Positions 9,492 through 18,505 are shown, counted from the stretch's first letter. The stretch is 64,000 bases of DNA from an uncultured Bacteroides sp. (GCA_949296855.1 CASFRN010000162.1:1-64000); one strand, 5' to 3'. Notes: generated by a model not told the origin, from the letters alone. Made by a program: numbers and translations.

Positions 9492-9505
9492 TTCCAGGCT
9501 ATTTA

Positions 9506-9964
9506 TCACCAATTAAAAGACAGTGTATATTCCAATGAAGCATTCTTCCATTCATTCCCTTTTGCATCTACCAGTTGTACAATAAAAGAAATGGTAACAT
9601 CAGGATGTCCCGGAGCAACGGTGATTCCAGCATCACGAAGAACCGCTTGATAATCCACCGCACTAATCCGGTCAGTCACCTCACCCACCGTAGCCAAAAG
9701 AATTTGGTCTACCTCATCAGAGTTAATATCCACACTTCCGTCAACGCTCTTCGAAAATTGACGGTTGATAATGCCTGCCCCGTCTAAATAAGAAACAATC
9801 GCTTCATAGATTGCCTCATTGCCGGGATCCGTACATTCCCCCGCTTTTACATTAAAATTAAAAATGGTTTCCTCTTCGCTGCACGAAGCCAAAAACGGCA
9901 AGACGCAGAGCAATGCACCCATCATCAGTATTCCCCAAAAGTTCTTTCTCACATTCTTTTTCAT
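9506..9964 (-). CDS. small lipoprotein of unknown function
   Basis: About 152 residues from the ATG at 9964 (an ATG at 9985 would add seven residues). MKKNVRKNFW then a hydrophobic stretch ends in the lipobox FLASC, followed by SEEE. The mature part is acidic with alternating strand-like segments, ending in VTISFIVQLVDAKGNEW and LEYTLSFNW, which suggests a small beta-rich domain. I recognise no family. Its stop lies 15 bp upstream of the M13 peptidase ATG at 9491, so the two are probably co-transcribed and it may be a partner lipoprotein. Confidence 0.7.
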   Translation of the reverse strand: MKKNVRKNFWGILMMGALLCVLPFLASCSEEETIFNFNVKAGECTDPGNEAIYEAIVSYLDGAGIINRQFSKSVDGSVDINSDEVDQILLATVGEVTDRISAVDYQAVLRDAGITVAPGHPDVTISFIVQLVDAKGNEWKNASLEYTLSFNW

Positions 9965-10020
9965 TGTTACAATAGTTGTTGTCATACTACATTATTTTAA
10001 ATTAATCATAAAATTAGCGG

Positions 10021-10055
10021 CAAATTTATCGAATTAACAAAAGATAGCAAAAAAA
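10021..10055 (-). promoter_or_regulatory. promoter for the lipoprotein / M13 peptidase pair
   Basis: On the minus strand TTTTTTTG (10048-10055) and TAAATTTG (10021-10028) are 19 bp apart, a full match to the Bacteroidetes promoter layout, 56 bp before the ATG at 9964. The rest of 9986-10280 shows no gene or clear structure. Confidence 0.65.
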
Positions 10056-10280
10056 GCCAGGAGCTGCTTATTGCATTTTGTCATCCGTTTATTGCATTCT
10101 GTCCAAACCCATTCAGCTACAAACCATTAATGCCATATATAGCCACAAGCCCGCTCCCGTCCGGTTTTCCTTTTCCCGACAAAAAGAAAGCACCGCAAAG
10201 CGCGTACCTACGCACGCCTTTACGATGCTTCTCGCTTTATACACCTTTAAACAAAATGAACTTTCGTTCCGATTCTTTCT

Positions 10281-10949
10281 TTACTTACGGGCTTCGGCAA
10301 TGTACCCCAATGCTTCTTTGCATTTATCGGTAATGTAAGCCCAGTCTTCAGCCGCTACCTTGTCTTTCGGGAACAGCTTCGAGCCCATACCTACGCAGAA
10401 CACGCCCGCCTTAATCCATGAAGTCAGGTTCTCTTGAGTCGGTTCTACACCGCCGGTCACCATCAGTTTCGACCACGGCATCGGAGCCAACATACCTTTC
10501 ACCAACTTCGGGCCCAATACATCGCCCGGGAATATCTTACACAAGTCGCATCCCACTTCTTGAGCGAAGCCTACTTCGGACACGCTTCCGCATCCCGGAG
10601 TATAAGCTACCAAACGGCGGTTGCATACTTTAGCAATTTCGGGATTAAACAACGGGCCTACCACGAAATTAGCTCCCAACTGAATGTAGAGGGCAGCCGT
10701 AGCAGGGTCTACTACAGAGCCTACACCCATTGCCATTTCCGGACATTCCTTCGCAGCGAACTTCACGACTTCTGCAAATACTTCGTGAGCGAAGTCGCCA
10801 CGGTTTGTAAACTCGAAAGCACGTACGCCGCCCTCATAGCAAGCCTTTACCACTTTCTTTGCCACTTCTGCGTCTTTATGGTAGAACACAGGTACCATAC
10901 CGGTTGAACCGATTTTGTTCAACACGGCTATCTTATCAAATTTTGCCAC
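10281..10949 (-). CDS. eda: 2-dehydro-3-deoxyphosphogluconate (KDPG) aldolase
   Basis: A 222-residue class I aldolase that splits KDPG into pyruvate and glyceraldehyde 3-phosphate, the last step of hexuronate and Entner-Doudoroff catabolism. It has E46 and R50 in FEFTNR, the Schiff-base lysine K138 in [10 protein letters not shown], and the phosphate loop [11 protein letters not shown]. Length is typical. The start is GTG at 10949: an in-frame TAA lies five codons upstream and no ATG intervenes. It lies downstream of kdgK on the same strand with a hairpin in the 106-bp gap, so both probably share regulation by the LacI-type protein at 12285. Confidence 0.95.
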   Translation of the reverse strand: MAKFDKIAVLNKIGSTGMVPVFYHKDAEVAKKVVKACYEGGVRAFEFTNRGDFAHEVFAEVVKFAAKECPEMAMGVGSVVDPATAALYIQLGANFVVGPLFNPEIAKVCNRRLVAYTPGCGSVSEVGFAQEVGCDLCKIFPGDVLGPKLVKGMLAPMPWSKLMVTGGVEPTQENLTSWIKAGVFCVGMGSKLFPKDKVAAEDWAYITDKCKEALGYIAEARK

Positions 10950-10981
10950 AATCTTATAATTTTAAAGTTTATGAATTTGCG

Positions 10982-11043
10982 CACCACAGATTACACAGAT
11001 TATTTAAATTAAATTGAAATCATAAATCTGTTAATCTGTGGTG
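10982..11043. repeat. intergenic inverted repeat, CACAGATTACACAGATT type
   Basis: Arms CACCACAGATTACACAGATT and the near-perfect complement AATCTGTTAATCTGTGGTG enclose an AT-rich loop, between kdgK and eda. It belongs to the family found at 16297, 35663, 38925, 45270 and 59650. Confidence 0.85.
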
Positions 11044-11055
11044 AATAAAAAAGAT

Positions 11056-12078
11056 TTACCGTTGCACTCTTCCGCTTGCATCGCCGCCAGCCAAGGCTTC
11101 CACTTCTTCTACCGATACCAAGTTGAAGTCACCGTTGATGGTGTGTTTCAATGCCGAAGCGGCTACGGCAAATTCCAATGCTTCGCCTTGGTTAGGCTTA
11201 GTCAGCAATCCGTGGATGATACCGCCTGAGAAGGAATCGCCGCCACCTACACGGTCGATAATCGGATTGATGTCGTAACGTTTTGAAGTATAGAACTCTT
11301 CGCCGTTGTAAATCATGGCTTTCCAGCCGTTGTGGGTAGCCGAGAAGGATTCGCGCAAGGTAGAAATGACATACTTGAAACCGAATTCTTTGGCCATAGC
11401 GGTAAATATTCCCTTATAGCCTTCGGCATCGGTCTTCCCGCCTTCCACGTCTGCATCGGGCTTGAAGCCCAAGCAAAGTTCGGCATCTTCTTCGTTACCG
11501 ATACATACGTCTACATATTGCATCAACGGGCGCATGATAGACTGAGCTTTTTCTTTCGTCCACAATTTCTTACGGAAGTTCAAGTCTACCGATACGGTTA
11601 CTCCATGACGTTTAGCGGCTTCGCAAGCCAAACGGGTCAACTCGGCAGCTTTGTCGGAAATAGCTGGAGTGATGCCCGACCAATGGAACCAGTCAGCACC
11701 TTCCATGATGGTGTCGAAATCGAAATCAGAAGGGTCTGCTTCGGCGATAGCAGAATGAGCACGGTCGTAAATCACCTTGCTGGGACGCATCGAAGCGCCT
11801 GTTTCGAGATAATAAATACCCAAACGGTCACCGCCACGGGCAATGTAGTCGGTCTTTACACCATATTTACGCAAAGCGTTGAGGGCACATTGTCCGATTT
11901 CATGCTTAGGCAATTTAGTCACAAAATATGCATCATGACCATAGTTGGCACAGCTAACGGCTACATTCGCTTCGCCACCGCCGTAAACAACATCAAAATT
12001 ATCAGACTGTACAAAACGTGTGTTTCCCGGAGTAGACAGTCTCAGCATAATTTCGCCTAACGTAACAATTTTTCCCAT
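11056..12078 (-). CDS. kdgK: 2-dehydro-3-deoxygluconate kinase (PfkB family)
   Basis: A 340-residue sugar kinase that phosphorylates 2-keto-3-deoxygluconate (KDG) to KDPG. PfkB hallmarks are the N-terminal GGGEANVA (33-40) and the C-terminal GGGDSFSGG (278-286) with catalytic base D281. Length fits the KDG kinase group. The assignment to KDG rather than another sugar rests on context: eda is directly downstream and uxaA lies across the divergent gap. The start ATG at 12078 is divergent from the regulator at 12285; the palindromic operator lies in the 206-bp gap. Confidence 0.93.
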   Translation of the reverse strand: MGKIVTLGEIMLRLSTPGNTRFVQSDNFDVVYGGGEANVAVSCANYGHDAYFVTKLPKHEIGQCALNALRKYGVKTDYIARGGDRLGIYYLETGASMRPSKVIYDRAHSAIAEADPSDFDFDTIMEGADWFHWSGITPAISDKAAELTRLACEAAKRHGVTVSVDLNFRKKLWTKEKAQSIMRPLMQYVDVCIGNEEDAELCLGFKPDADVEGGKTDAEGYKGIFTAMAKEFGFKYVISTLRESFSATHNGWKAMIYNGEEFYTSKRYDINPIIDRVGGGDSFSGGIIHGLLTKPNQGEALEFAVAASALKHTINGDFNLVSVEEVEALAGGDASGRVQR

Positions 12079-12157
12079 TGCAAATAATTTTTATACTATT
12101 TATACTTAGTGTTTGATAAAATTCCATCCTCCGCACATCCTATGCAACAAATATCCG

Positions 12158-12177
12158 CTTTGTGTGCGCACACAAAG
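12158..12177. promoter_or_regulatory. 20-bp perfect palindrome, probable LacI-type operator
   Basis: CTTTGTGTGCGCACACAAAG is a perfect 20-bp palindrome with a central CG, the form expected for a LacI/GalR-family operator. It lies in the divergent gap, 80 bp upstream of kdgK and 108 bp upstream of the LacI-type gene. On the minus strand it precedes an approximate -7 box (ATATTTG), so binding could block kdgK transcription. The assignment to this regulator is inference from position. Confidence 0.75.
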
Positions 12178-12211
12178 ATACGGTTTATTTTTCAAATACC
12201 AAAAAAAGTGA

Positions 12212-12219
12212 TATATTTG
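12212..12219 (+). promoter_or_regulatory. -7 box TATATTTG for the LacI-type regulator
   Basis: TATATTTG matches TAnnTTTG, 65 bp before the ATG at 12285 and 34 bp after the palindrome. No exact -33 TTTG is seen. Confidence 0.5.
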
Positions 12220-12284
12220 TATCCATATTTTTTCAATACATATCACAAACCATCTTTTAAAACATATTTTTAAGGTATAAAGAC

Positions 12285-13367
12285 ATGAACGAACAAGCAG
12301 AACGCATCCGCATCAAGGATATAGCCCATCTGGCAGGAGTATCGGTCGGCACAGTCGACCGTGTGCTTCACGGGCGTAGCGGAGTGTCGGAAGCAAGCCG
12401 GAAGAAAGTGGAAGAAATACTGGAACGGCTCAATTACCAGCCCAATATGTATGCCAGCGCACTGGCATCGAATAAAAAGTATGTCTTTGCCTGCCTACTG
12501 CCTCTGCACTCGGCAGGCGAATACTGGACATACGTAGAAAACGGTATGCGGCAAGCCATCAAAGCCTTCTCAGACTTCAACATCTCGCTAACAGCCGCCT
12601 ATTACGACCAATATACGCTGGGGGATTTCCGTAAGAACGGAGAAATATTGTTAGAACAATCGCCCGACGGAGTGATTATCTCGCCCACCGTTGCGTCGGA
12701 GACGGCAGACTTTGTAAACGAGCTACAAGCCCGCGCCATACCTTATATATTTATAGACTCGAACATTCCTGAACTGAAGCCGCTTTCTTTCTACGGGCAG
12801 CACGCACGGCAAAGCGGATGTTTCGCCGCACGAATGATGCACATGCTGATGCAGGGAGCGAAAGAACTGGTCATTTTCCGGCAAATCAGCGAGGGTAGGC
12901 TGGGGTCGAACCAGCAATTGCACCGTGAAGAAGGATTCCATGCTTACATGCAAGAGCACCATCCCGACACCATCCTATACGAACTGAACCTGTATGCCAA
13001 ACAGCCCCACGAGGACGAAACGCTATTAGACAAGTTCTTCGAACGATACCCGGCCATCGAATACGGTATCACATTCAACTCGAAAGCGCACATTATCGGG
13101 GAATATATGGAAAGACACGGAAAGAAAAACTTTCACCTGATGGGATACGACTTGCTGCAACGCAACGTAGACTGCCTGCGAAAAGGATATATTGACTTCA
13201 TCATCACCCAGCAGCCTACCCTACAAGGCTACAACAGTGTAGAGAGCCTTTGCAACCACTTGATTCTCAAAAAAGAAGTAAAGGATTGCAACTATATGCC
13301 CATCAACTTACTAGCTATAGAGAACATCGACTTCTACTTAGAAGCGCACAGAAAAAACAATCATTAA
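12285..13367 (+). CDS. LacI-family transcriptional regulator of hexuronate genes
   Basis: A 360-residue repressor-type protein. The N-terminal helix-turn-helix (residues about 9-30) reads IKDIAHLAGVSVGTVDRVLH, with VDRV replacing the usual VSRV of the family, followed by the hinge helix region (NYQPNMYASALAS). The rest is a periplasmic-binding-like sugar sensor domain, with FIDSNIP and the late LMGYDLLQRNVDCLRKG segment that resembles the LacI ligand fold. It is followed 17 bp later by uxaA and is divergent from kdgK-eda, so it probably controls both arms in response to a uronate or KDG, acting at the 12158 palindrome. The ligand is inferred from context only. Confidence 0.88.
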   Translation: MNEQAERIRIKDIAHLAGVSVGTVDRVLHGRSGVSEASRKKVEEILERLNYQPNMYASALASNKKYVFACLLPLHSAGEYWTYVENGMRQAIKAFSDFNISLTAAYYDQYTLGDFRKNGEILLEQSPDGVIISPTVASETADFVNELQARAIPYIFIDSNIPELKPLSFYGQHARQSGCFAARMMHMLMQGAKELVIFRQISEGRLGSNQQLHREEGFHAYMQEHHPDTILYELNLYAKQPHEDETLLDKFFERYPAIEYGITFNSKAHIIGEYMERHGKKNFHLMGYDLLQRNVDCLRKGYIDFIITQQPTLQGYNSVESLCNHLILKKEVKDCNYMPINLLAIENIDFYLEAHRKNNH

Positions 13368-13384
13368 TCATAACTAATTTATTT

Positions 13385-14875
13385 ATGGAAACGACCTATT
13401 TGAAAATCAATCCGGCAGACAACGTAGCTGTCGCCATCACGCCTCTGAAAGCAGGAGAAACCATCCAAGCGGACGGACGGGAGATTACACTGAAGACAGA
13501 CATCCCCGCCGGACACAAAGTCACGCTGAAAGACTTCGATGAAGGAGAAAACATCATCAAATACGGCTATCCCATCGGACACACTACAAAGCCTGTGCCC
13601 CAGGGAAGCTGGATTTGCGAAAAGGAAATCAAGACAAATCTCGCTGGATTACTGGAATACACCTACAACCCGACAGAAGTATCGTTAAATATCGCGCACG
13701 AAAACCGCACCTTCAAAGGATACCGCCGCAAAAACGGGGATGTGGGTATCCGCAATGAAATATGGATCATCCCGACCGTGGGTTGCGTAAACGGCATCGT
13801 AAACCAGCTTGCCGAAGCGCTGCGCAAAGAAACAAACGAAGAGGGAATTGATGCCATAGTGGCTTTCCCGCACAACTACGGATGTTCGCAATTGGGTGAA
13901 GACCACGAAAACACCAAAAAGATTCTCCGCGACATGGTGCTTCATCCCAATGCCGGAGCGGTATTGGTGGTAGGACTGGGATGTGAAAACAACCAGCCGG
14001 ACATCTTCCGCGAATTTGTAGGTCCGTATGACGAAGACCGCATCAAGTTCATGGTGGCACAAAAAGTGGACGATGAATTCGAAGAAGGCATGAAAATCTT
14101 GCGCGGCCTGTATGCCAAATGCAAACAAGACGTGCGCGAAGATGTCCCTTTGTCGGAATTGCGCGTAGGATTAAAGTGCGGCGGTTCAGACGGATTCTCA
14201 GGCATTACCGCCAATCCGTTATTAGGCATGTTCTCGGATTACCTGATTGCGCAAGGCGGTACTTCCGTACTGACCGAAGTGCCCGAAATGTTCGGCGCAG
14301 AAACCATTCTGATGAACCGATGCAAGACTCCGGAACTCTTCGAGCAGACCGTACACCTGATTAATGACTTCAAAGAATACTTCCTTTCACACGGCGAACC
14401 CGTTGGCGAAAACCCTTCGCCGGGAAATAAAGCCGGAGGTATCTCTACCTTGGAAGAAAAAGCATTGGGATGTACGCAGAAATGCGGAAAGAGCTATGTA
14501 TCGGGCGTCATGCCCTACGGCGGACGCTTGCAGACCAACGGCTTGAACCTACTTTCGGCTCCGGGAAATGACTTAGTAGCAGCTACAGCTCTCGCTTCTT
14601 GCGGATGCCACCTGGTATTGTTCACCACCGGACGCGGCACACCTTTCGGCACGTATGTACCTACCATGAAAATCTCCACCAATTCCCGCCTGGCAGCCCA
14701 CAAGCCCGGATGGATTGACTTTAACGCTGGAGTGATTGTAGAAAATGAACCGATGGAAACCACTTGCCGCCGTTTCATCGATTACGTAATCCAAGTAGCC
14801 AGCGGCGAACGGGTAAACAACGAAAAAAAGAATTACCGCGAGATAGCTATCTTCAAGACTGGAGTAACGCTGTAA
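13385..14875 (+). CDS. uxaA: altronate dehydratase
   Basis: A 496-residue UxaA-family hydro-lyase that converts D-altronate to 2-keto-3-deoxygluconate in galacturonate breakdown. An N-terminal SAF domain (about 1-85, KAGETI...DIPAGHKVTLKDF) is followed by the large galactarate dehydratase/altronate hydrolase domain, with conserved stretches GYRRKNGDVGIRNE, FPHNYGCSQLGEDHE, LKCGGSDGFSGITANP and FTTGRGTPFG. The open frame extends upstream to 13250, but that part overlaps the regulator gene; the ATG at 13385, 17 bp after the regulator stop, gives the normal SAF start. It supplies substrate for kdgK and eda. UxaB and UxaC are not in the window. A strong stem-loop follows. Confidence 0.94.
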   Translation: METTYLKINPADNVAVAITPLKAGETIQADGREITLKTDIPAGHKVTLKDFDEGENIIKYGYPIGHTTKPVPQGSWICEKEIKTNLAGLLEYTYNPTEVSLNIAHENRTFKGYRRKNGDVGIRNEIWIIPTVGCVNGIVNQLAEALRKETNEEGIDAIVAFPHNYGCSQLGEDHENTKKILRDMVLHPNAGAVLVVGLGCENNQPDIFREFVGPYDEDRIKFMVAQKVDDEFEEGMKILRGLYAKCKQDVREDVPLSELRVGLKCGGSDGFSGITANPLLGMFSDYLIAQGGTSVLTEVPEMFGAETILMNRCKTPELFEQTVHLINDFKEYFLSHGEPVGENPSPGNKAGGISTLEEKALGCTQKCGKSYVSGVMPYGGRLQTNGLNLLSAPGNDLVAATALASCGCHLVLFTTGRGTPFGTYVPTMKISTNSRLAAHKPGWIDFNAGVIVENEPMETTCRRFIDYVIQVASGERVNNEKKNYREIAIFKTGVTL

Positions 14876-14894
14876 TGCCCTATCATGCAATCAT

Positions 14895-14936
14895 AAACGG
14901 ATGTGCCGTCCCCATTCTCGGCACATCCGTTTCCAT
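14895..14936 (+). terminator. stem-loop terminator after uxaA
   Basis: A perfect 14-bp stem (14895-14908 with 14919-14932) around a 10-base loop, 20 bp after the uxaA stop. The following T run is short and broken (GTTTCCATTT), so termination strength is uncertain. The next gene has its own -7 box at 14952. Confidence 0.7.
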
Positions 14937-14951
14937 TTCACAAAAAAACAC

Positions 14952-14959
14952 TATCTTTG
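14952..14959 (+). promoter_or_regulatory. -7 box TATCTTTG for the NhaC-type gene
   Basis: TATCTTTG matches TAnnTTTG, 29 bp before the ATG at 14988 and just after the uxaA stem-loop. No exact -33 box. Confidence 0.5.
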
Positions 14960-14987
14960 CGGCATTCTTCATTAATTGATATATAAC

Positions 14988-16292
14988 ATGGATTACAACA
15001 AACTGACTCCCATCGTGAACAAGCCCAACGGCTGGGCACTGATGCCGCTTGTAGTATTTCTCTGCATGTATTTGGTGACTTCCATCATCGTCAACGATTT
15101 CTATAAGGTGCCCATTACCATCGCCTTTCTGACCGCTTCGGTCTATGCCGTCGCTACAACCAAAGGGCTAAGCCTGAACGACCGCATCCTGCAATACTCT
15201 TCGGGGGCGGCCAACACCAATATCATGCTGATGATTTGGATATTCATTCTTGCCGGGGCGTTTGCCCAATCGGCTAAGGCAATGGGTGCCATCGACGCCA
15301 CCGTCAACCTGACTCTTTGGCTGCTTCCCGAAAACCTGCTGCTGGCCGGCATATTCCTTGCCTCCTGCTTTATCTCGCTTTCCATCGGCACATCAGTAGG
15401 CACCATTGTCGCACTTGCCCCGGTAGCCGCGGGCATCGCTGCCAAGACCGATACCAACATGGCTTTCATGACTGCCCTTGTGGTAGGCGGCGCTTTCTTC
15501 GGCGACAATCTTTCTTTTATCTCCGATACAACCATAGCCGCCACCCGTACCCAAGGCTGCGTGATGCGCGACAAGTTCCGGGTGAATTTTCTGATTGCCC
15601 TTCCGGCGGCCTTGCTCGTTCTGGTCTATTATATCATATATGGCATGCAAACCGAAGCCCGTCCGGAAACAGGCCCCATCGAATGGATGAAAATCGTCCC
15701 CTATCTAATCGTATTGGGCACTTCCATTGCGGGCATAAATGTCACCTTGGTATTACTGCTCGGATTACTTTCTACCGGCATCATCGGACTGGCTTACGGA
15801 ACATTCGACTTGTTCGGCTGGTTCGGATCGATGGGGGAAGGTGTCTTGGGAATGGGTGAACTGATTATCATCACCCTCATGGCCGGAGGAATGTTAGAGC
15901 TTATCCGGTTCAACGGAGGGATAGACTACATCTTGCATCGGCTGACCGAACATATCCGCAGCAAACGGGGAGCCGAATTTAGTATCGCGGCATTGGTAAG
16001 CCTCGCCAATTTCTGCACGGCAAACAATACAATCGCCATCATTACCGTAGGGCCGTTGGCAAGCAAGATAGCCGAAGAATACCGGGTAGACAAACGGAAG
16101 AGCGCCAGCATACTCGACACTTTCTCATGCGTAGTGCAAGGAATCATTCCGTATGGAGCGCAAATACTTATCGCGGCAAGATTGACAGGGCTATCCCCCC
16201 TCAGCATCATACCCTATCTCTATTATCCCATCGCATTGGGAGCGGTAGCCGCACTTAGCATCATCTTCCGCTTTCCACGGAGATATTCATAA
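14988..16292 (+). CDS. NhaC-family Na+/H+ antiporter-like membrane protein
   Basis: A 434-residue polytopic inner-membrane protein of the NhaC/ion-transporter family with about 11-12 hydrophobic segments. The conserved block SIGTSVGTIVALAPVAAGIA and the following GGAFFGDNLSFISDTTIAATRTQGC are characteristic of NhaC-type antiporters; a second repeat-like stretch (NFCTANNTIAIITVGPLA) lies in the C-terminal half. The frame extends to a TTG at 14976; the ATG at 14988 is preferred. It follows uxaA by 112 bp but has its own -7 box, so co-regulation with the uronate genes is only possible. The transported ion or solute cannot be told from sequence; relatives are annotated for Na+/H+ and for some organic-acid exchange. 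Confidence 0.82.
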   Translation: MDYNKLTPIVNKPNGWALMPLVVFLCMYLVTSIIVNDFYKVPITIAFLTASVYAVATTKGLSLNDRILQYSSGAANTNIMLMIWIFILAGAFAQSAKAMGAIDATVNLTLWLLPENLLLAGIFLASCFISLSIGTSVGTIVALAPVAAGIAAKTDTNMAFMTALVVGGAFFGDNLSFISDTTIAATRTQGCVMRDKFRVNFLIALPAALLVLVYYIIYGMQTEARPETGPIEWMKIVPYLIVLGTSIAGINVTLVLLLGLLSTGIIGLAYGTFDLFGWFGSMGEGVLGMGELIIITLMAGGMLELIRFNGGIDYILHRLTEHIRSKRGAEFSIAALVSLANFCTANNTIAIITVGPLASKIAEEYRVDKRKSASILDTFSCVVQGIIPYGAQILIAARLTGLSPLSIIPYLYYPIALGAVAALSIIFRFPRRYS

Positions 16293-16296
16293 AAAG

Positions 16297-16357
16297 CGCC
16301 ACAGATTACACAGATTTAAATTTACTATCAATTGATAAATCTGTGTAATCTGTGGCG
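16297..16357. repeat. intergenic inverted repeat, perfect 22-bp arms
   Basis: Arms 16297-16318 and 16336-16357 are perfect complements (core CACAGATTACACAGATT) around a 17-bp loop. It sits between the convergent NhaC-type and TPR genes, immediately after the TPR stop, so it may terminate both. Same family as 10982. Confidence 0.9.
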
Positions 16358-16362
16358 AAAAA

Positions 16363-16965
16363 TCATCTTGCTGCCGTAGCGTTGCTGAAGGCTGATGTCA
16401 CCTGGTCGAAAAACACAGGGTCGGGATTGGCTTCAATCAACTGCATCATCAAGTCGTACACATCTGCACGGCTATCCAGCCTCATCGCCGCCTGCAAATC
16501 CGCCAACGACTCTTCGTATTTGCCGATATGCATATATACCTCCGCACGCGCCTTGTAATTTTCCACATCCGACGGAGTCAAGCGGATTGCTTCATTGAAA
16601 TCTTTTTCAGCCTCAGCGTATGCCTGCGCATTCATCAACAACATGCCGCGGGTGTAATAAGCAAACGCACGATACTCGCCGTCCGCCTGCGGGATAAAAC
16701 GCAAACTCTCATTTACCGCATGAAAAGCCAATTTCGCGTCTCCGCAAAAATTACAGACCAATGCCATATAACAATGCGCATAACCATTTTCCGGATGAGC
16801 ATCCAGTTCATTCGTCAAACAAGCATAAGCCTGCTGTATGTCACCTTCATTCAGGGCTTCTACCCCTCTTTGATAATCGGCGGACACCGGACGGTCGAAT
16901 CCCTTGGCGAAAAGCGTATGAGCCGTCATCAGTCCGCAAAACAGAGTTATAATCAGTGTCTTCAT
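16363..16965 (-). CDS. secreted tetratricopeptide-repeat protein
   Basis: A 200-residue protein with a signal peptide (MKTLIITLFCGLMTAHTLFA, cleavage near residue 20) and about four TPR units covering residues 28-185, for example YQRGVEALNEGDIQQAYACL, AHCYMALVCNFCGDAKLAF and YKARAEVYMHIGKYEESLADL. It is probably periplasmic and binds partner proteins; no enzymatic part is seen. Related Bacteroides proteins with the start KGFDRP can be much longer, so this may be a short form or a truncated copy; the frame ends cleanly at TAAR, right beside the inverted repeat at 16297. A near-match -7 box TAATTTCG with TTTG 19 bp before it lies upstream on the minus strand. Confidence 0.75.
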   Translation of the reverse strand: MKTLIITLFCGLMTAHTLFAKGFDRPVSADYQRGVEALNEGDIQQAYACLTNELDAHPENGYAHCYMALVCNFCGDAKLAFHAVNESLRFIPQADGEYRAFAYYTRGMLLMNAQAYAEAEKDFNEAIRLTPSDVENYKARAEVYMHIGKYEESLADLQAAMRLDSRADVYDLMMQLIEANPDPVFFDQVTSAFSNATAAR

Positions 16966-17050
16966 GATACTATTGCTTAGGTTGTTTCATTTCGGCTGCG
17001 AAATTACAAGGTTTTCCCCGAACCGCAAACAGCGTTTTTTATGTTCTGCA

Positions 17051-18505
17051 TCAGTTTTTTAACACTTTGTGGCTCCACATCCACAAACCAGCGAATGTCA
17101 ACAGTCCGTTTAACATCAGCATTTCATAACCAAAAGCATAACCGGCATACTCAAAAGACAAACGGCCTATCGCATAACAGACGGCAGGTGAAACCAAAGC
17201 CACCCAAGGCACAAAACGGTCACGGGGCTGCCTTCGGGTAAACATACCAAAGGCAAACATTCCCAACAACGGCCCGTAAGTATACGACGCCAACACATAA
17301 ATCATATCGATTACGCTGGAACTTCCTATCGCTTCAAACGCCAACATACAGCCTACAAAAACAACGGAAACTCCGATATGTGTCCAACGCCGGACGCGTT
17401 GCGCTTTTCCTTCAGCATATCGGCTCACTTCCAATATATCAATACAAAAACTGGTAGTAAGTGCCGCCAATGCCGAATCGGCACTAGAGAAAGCGGCGGC
17501 AATAATGCCAATGGTAAACAAAGCCAAAACAACCGGCCCTAAATACCCTTCCGCCGCAAACATCGGAAGGATGTCATCTCCCCGTGCGGGCAACGCTACC
17601 CCCAACTGTGGAGCGGCAAGCAACAATAAAACGCCCAGTACCAAAAACAAAAAGTTGACCGGCACAAAAGAGAAACCATAACAATACATATTTTTTTGCG
17701 CTTCTTTCAGATTGCGGCACGTCAAGTTTTTCTGCATCATGTCTTGGTCAAGCCCCGTCATGACAATGGTAATAAACACACCGCTGAAGAATTGCTTGAA
17801 AAAATTCTGCTTCGAATGCCAATCGTCGAACACAAAAATCCGGCTATGTTCATTGCTTGTCACCGCATGAGCCGCAGCCTGCCAATCCATCCCCAACACC
17901 GCCACCACTTTATATACAATAAGGAGTAAAGCTGCCAACAAGCAAAACGTCTGCAAGCTATCGGTCCAAACAATTGTACGGATTCCACTTTTACGAGTGT
18001 ACAACCATATCAGTGCCACCGTTCCCGCCGCTGTCCACACAAAAGGAACATGATAAGCATCGAACACATAATGCTGCAGAATCAGACAAACCAAATAAAG
18101 CCTTGCCGCCGCTCCCAACATTTTCGAAACCAAGAAGAACGACGCACCCGTCTTATACGACCGTTTCCCAAAACGAGTTTGCAAATAAGTGTATATGGAA
18201 ATAAGATTGAGCCTGTAATAAAGCGGAAGCAATACGTGGGCTATAAGCAGATAACCCACAAAAAAGCCCAAGCAAGTCTGCATATAAGTCATGTCAATTC
18301 CCCTCACCATACCGGGCACCGAAACAAAAGTCACTCCCGACAACGAAGCCCCAATCATTCCAAAGGAAACGACATACCAAGGCGACCGTCGGTTGCCTCG
18401 GAAAAAAGCGTCGTTGTCACTATTACGTACAGAAGTGAAATGCGCTACCCACAACAAGACGCCGAAATAAACAGCAATCGTAAGCAGAATAAATGTCCCG
18501 TTCAT
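17051..18505 (-). CDS. sodium:solute symporter family protein
   Basis: A 484-residue inner-membrane protein of the SSS family (LeuT fold) with about 13 predicted membrane segments. Family features include the N-terminal YFGVLLWVAHFTS and FRGNRRSPWYVVSFGMIGAS, where the conserved G-S/T residues near the first helices line the Na+ site, and the mid-protein stretch AAAFSSADSALAALTTSFCIDI, the usual SSADS Na+ motif. Substrates in the family include sugars, sialic acid, proline and others; none can be assigned here. It is a lone gene, with the TPR gene downstream. Confidence 0.87.
   Translation of the reverse strand: MNGTFILLTIAVYFGVLLWVAHFTSVRNSDNDAFFRGNRRSPWYVVSFGMIGASLSGVTFVSVPGMVRGIDMTYMQTCLGFFVGYLLIAHVLLPLYYRLNLISIYTYLQTRFGKRSYKTGASFFLVSKMLGAAARLYLVCLILQHYVFDAYHVPFVWTAAGTVALIWLYTRKSGIRTIVWTDSLQTFCLLAALLLIVYKVVAVLGMDWQAAAHAVTSNEHSRIFVFDDWHSKQNFFKQFFSGVFITIVMTGLDQDMMQKNLTCRNLKEAQKNMYCYGFSFVPVNFLFLVLGVLLLLAAPQLGVALPARGDDILPMFAAEGYLGPVVLALFTIGIIAAAFSSADSALAALTTSFCIDILEVSRYAEGKAQRVRRWTHIGVSVVFVGCMLAFEAIGSSSVIDMIYVLASYTYGPLLGMFAFGMFTRRQPRDRFVPWVALVSPAVCYAIGRLSFEYAGYAFGYEMLMLNGLLTFAGLWMWSHKVLKN

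Noticed and set aside
13250..13384. N-terminal extension of uxaA
   Set aside because: It overlaps the end of the regulator gene in another frame and does not resemble the SAF domain; the ATG at 13385 gives the normal start.
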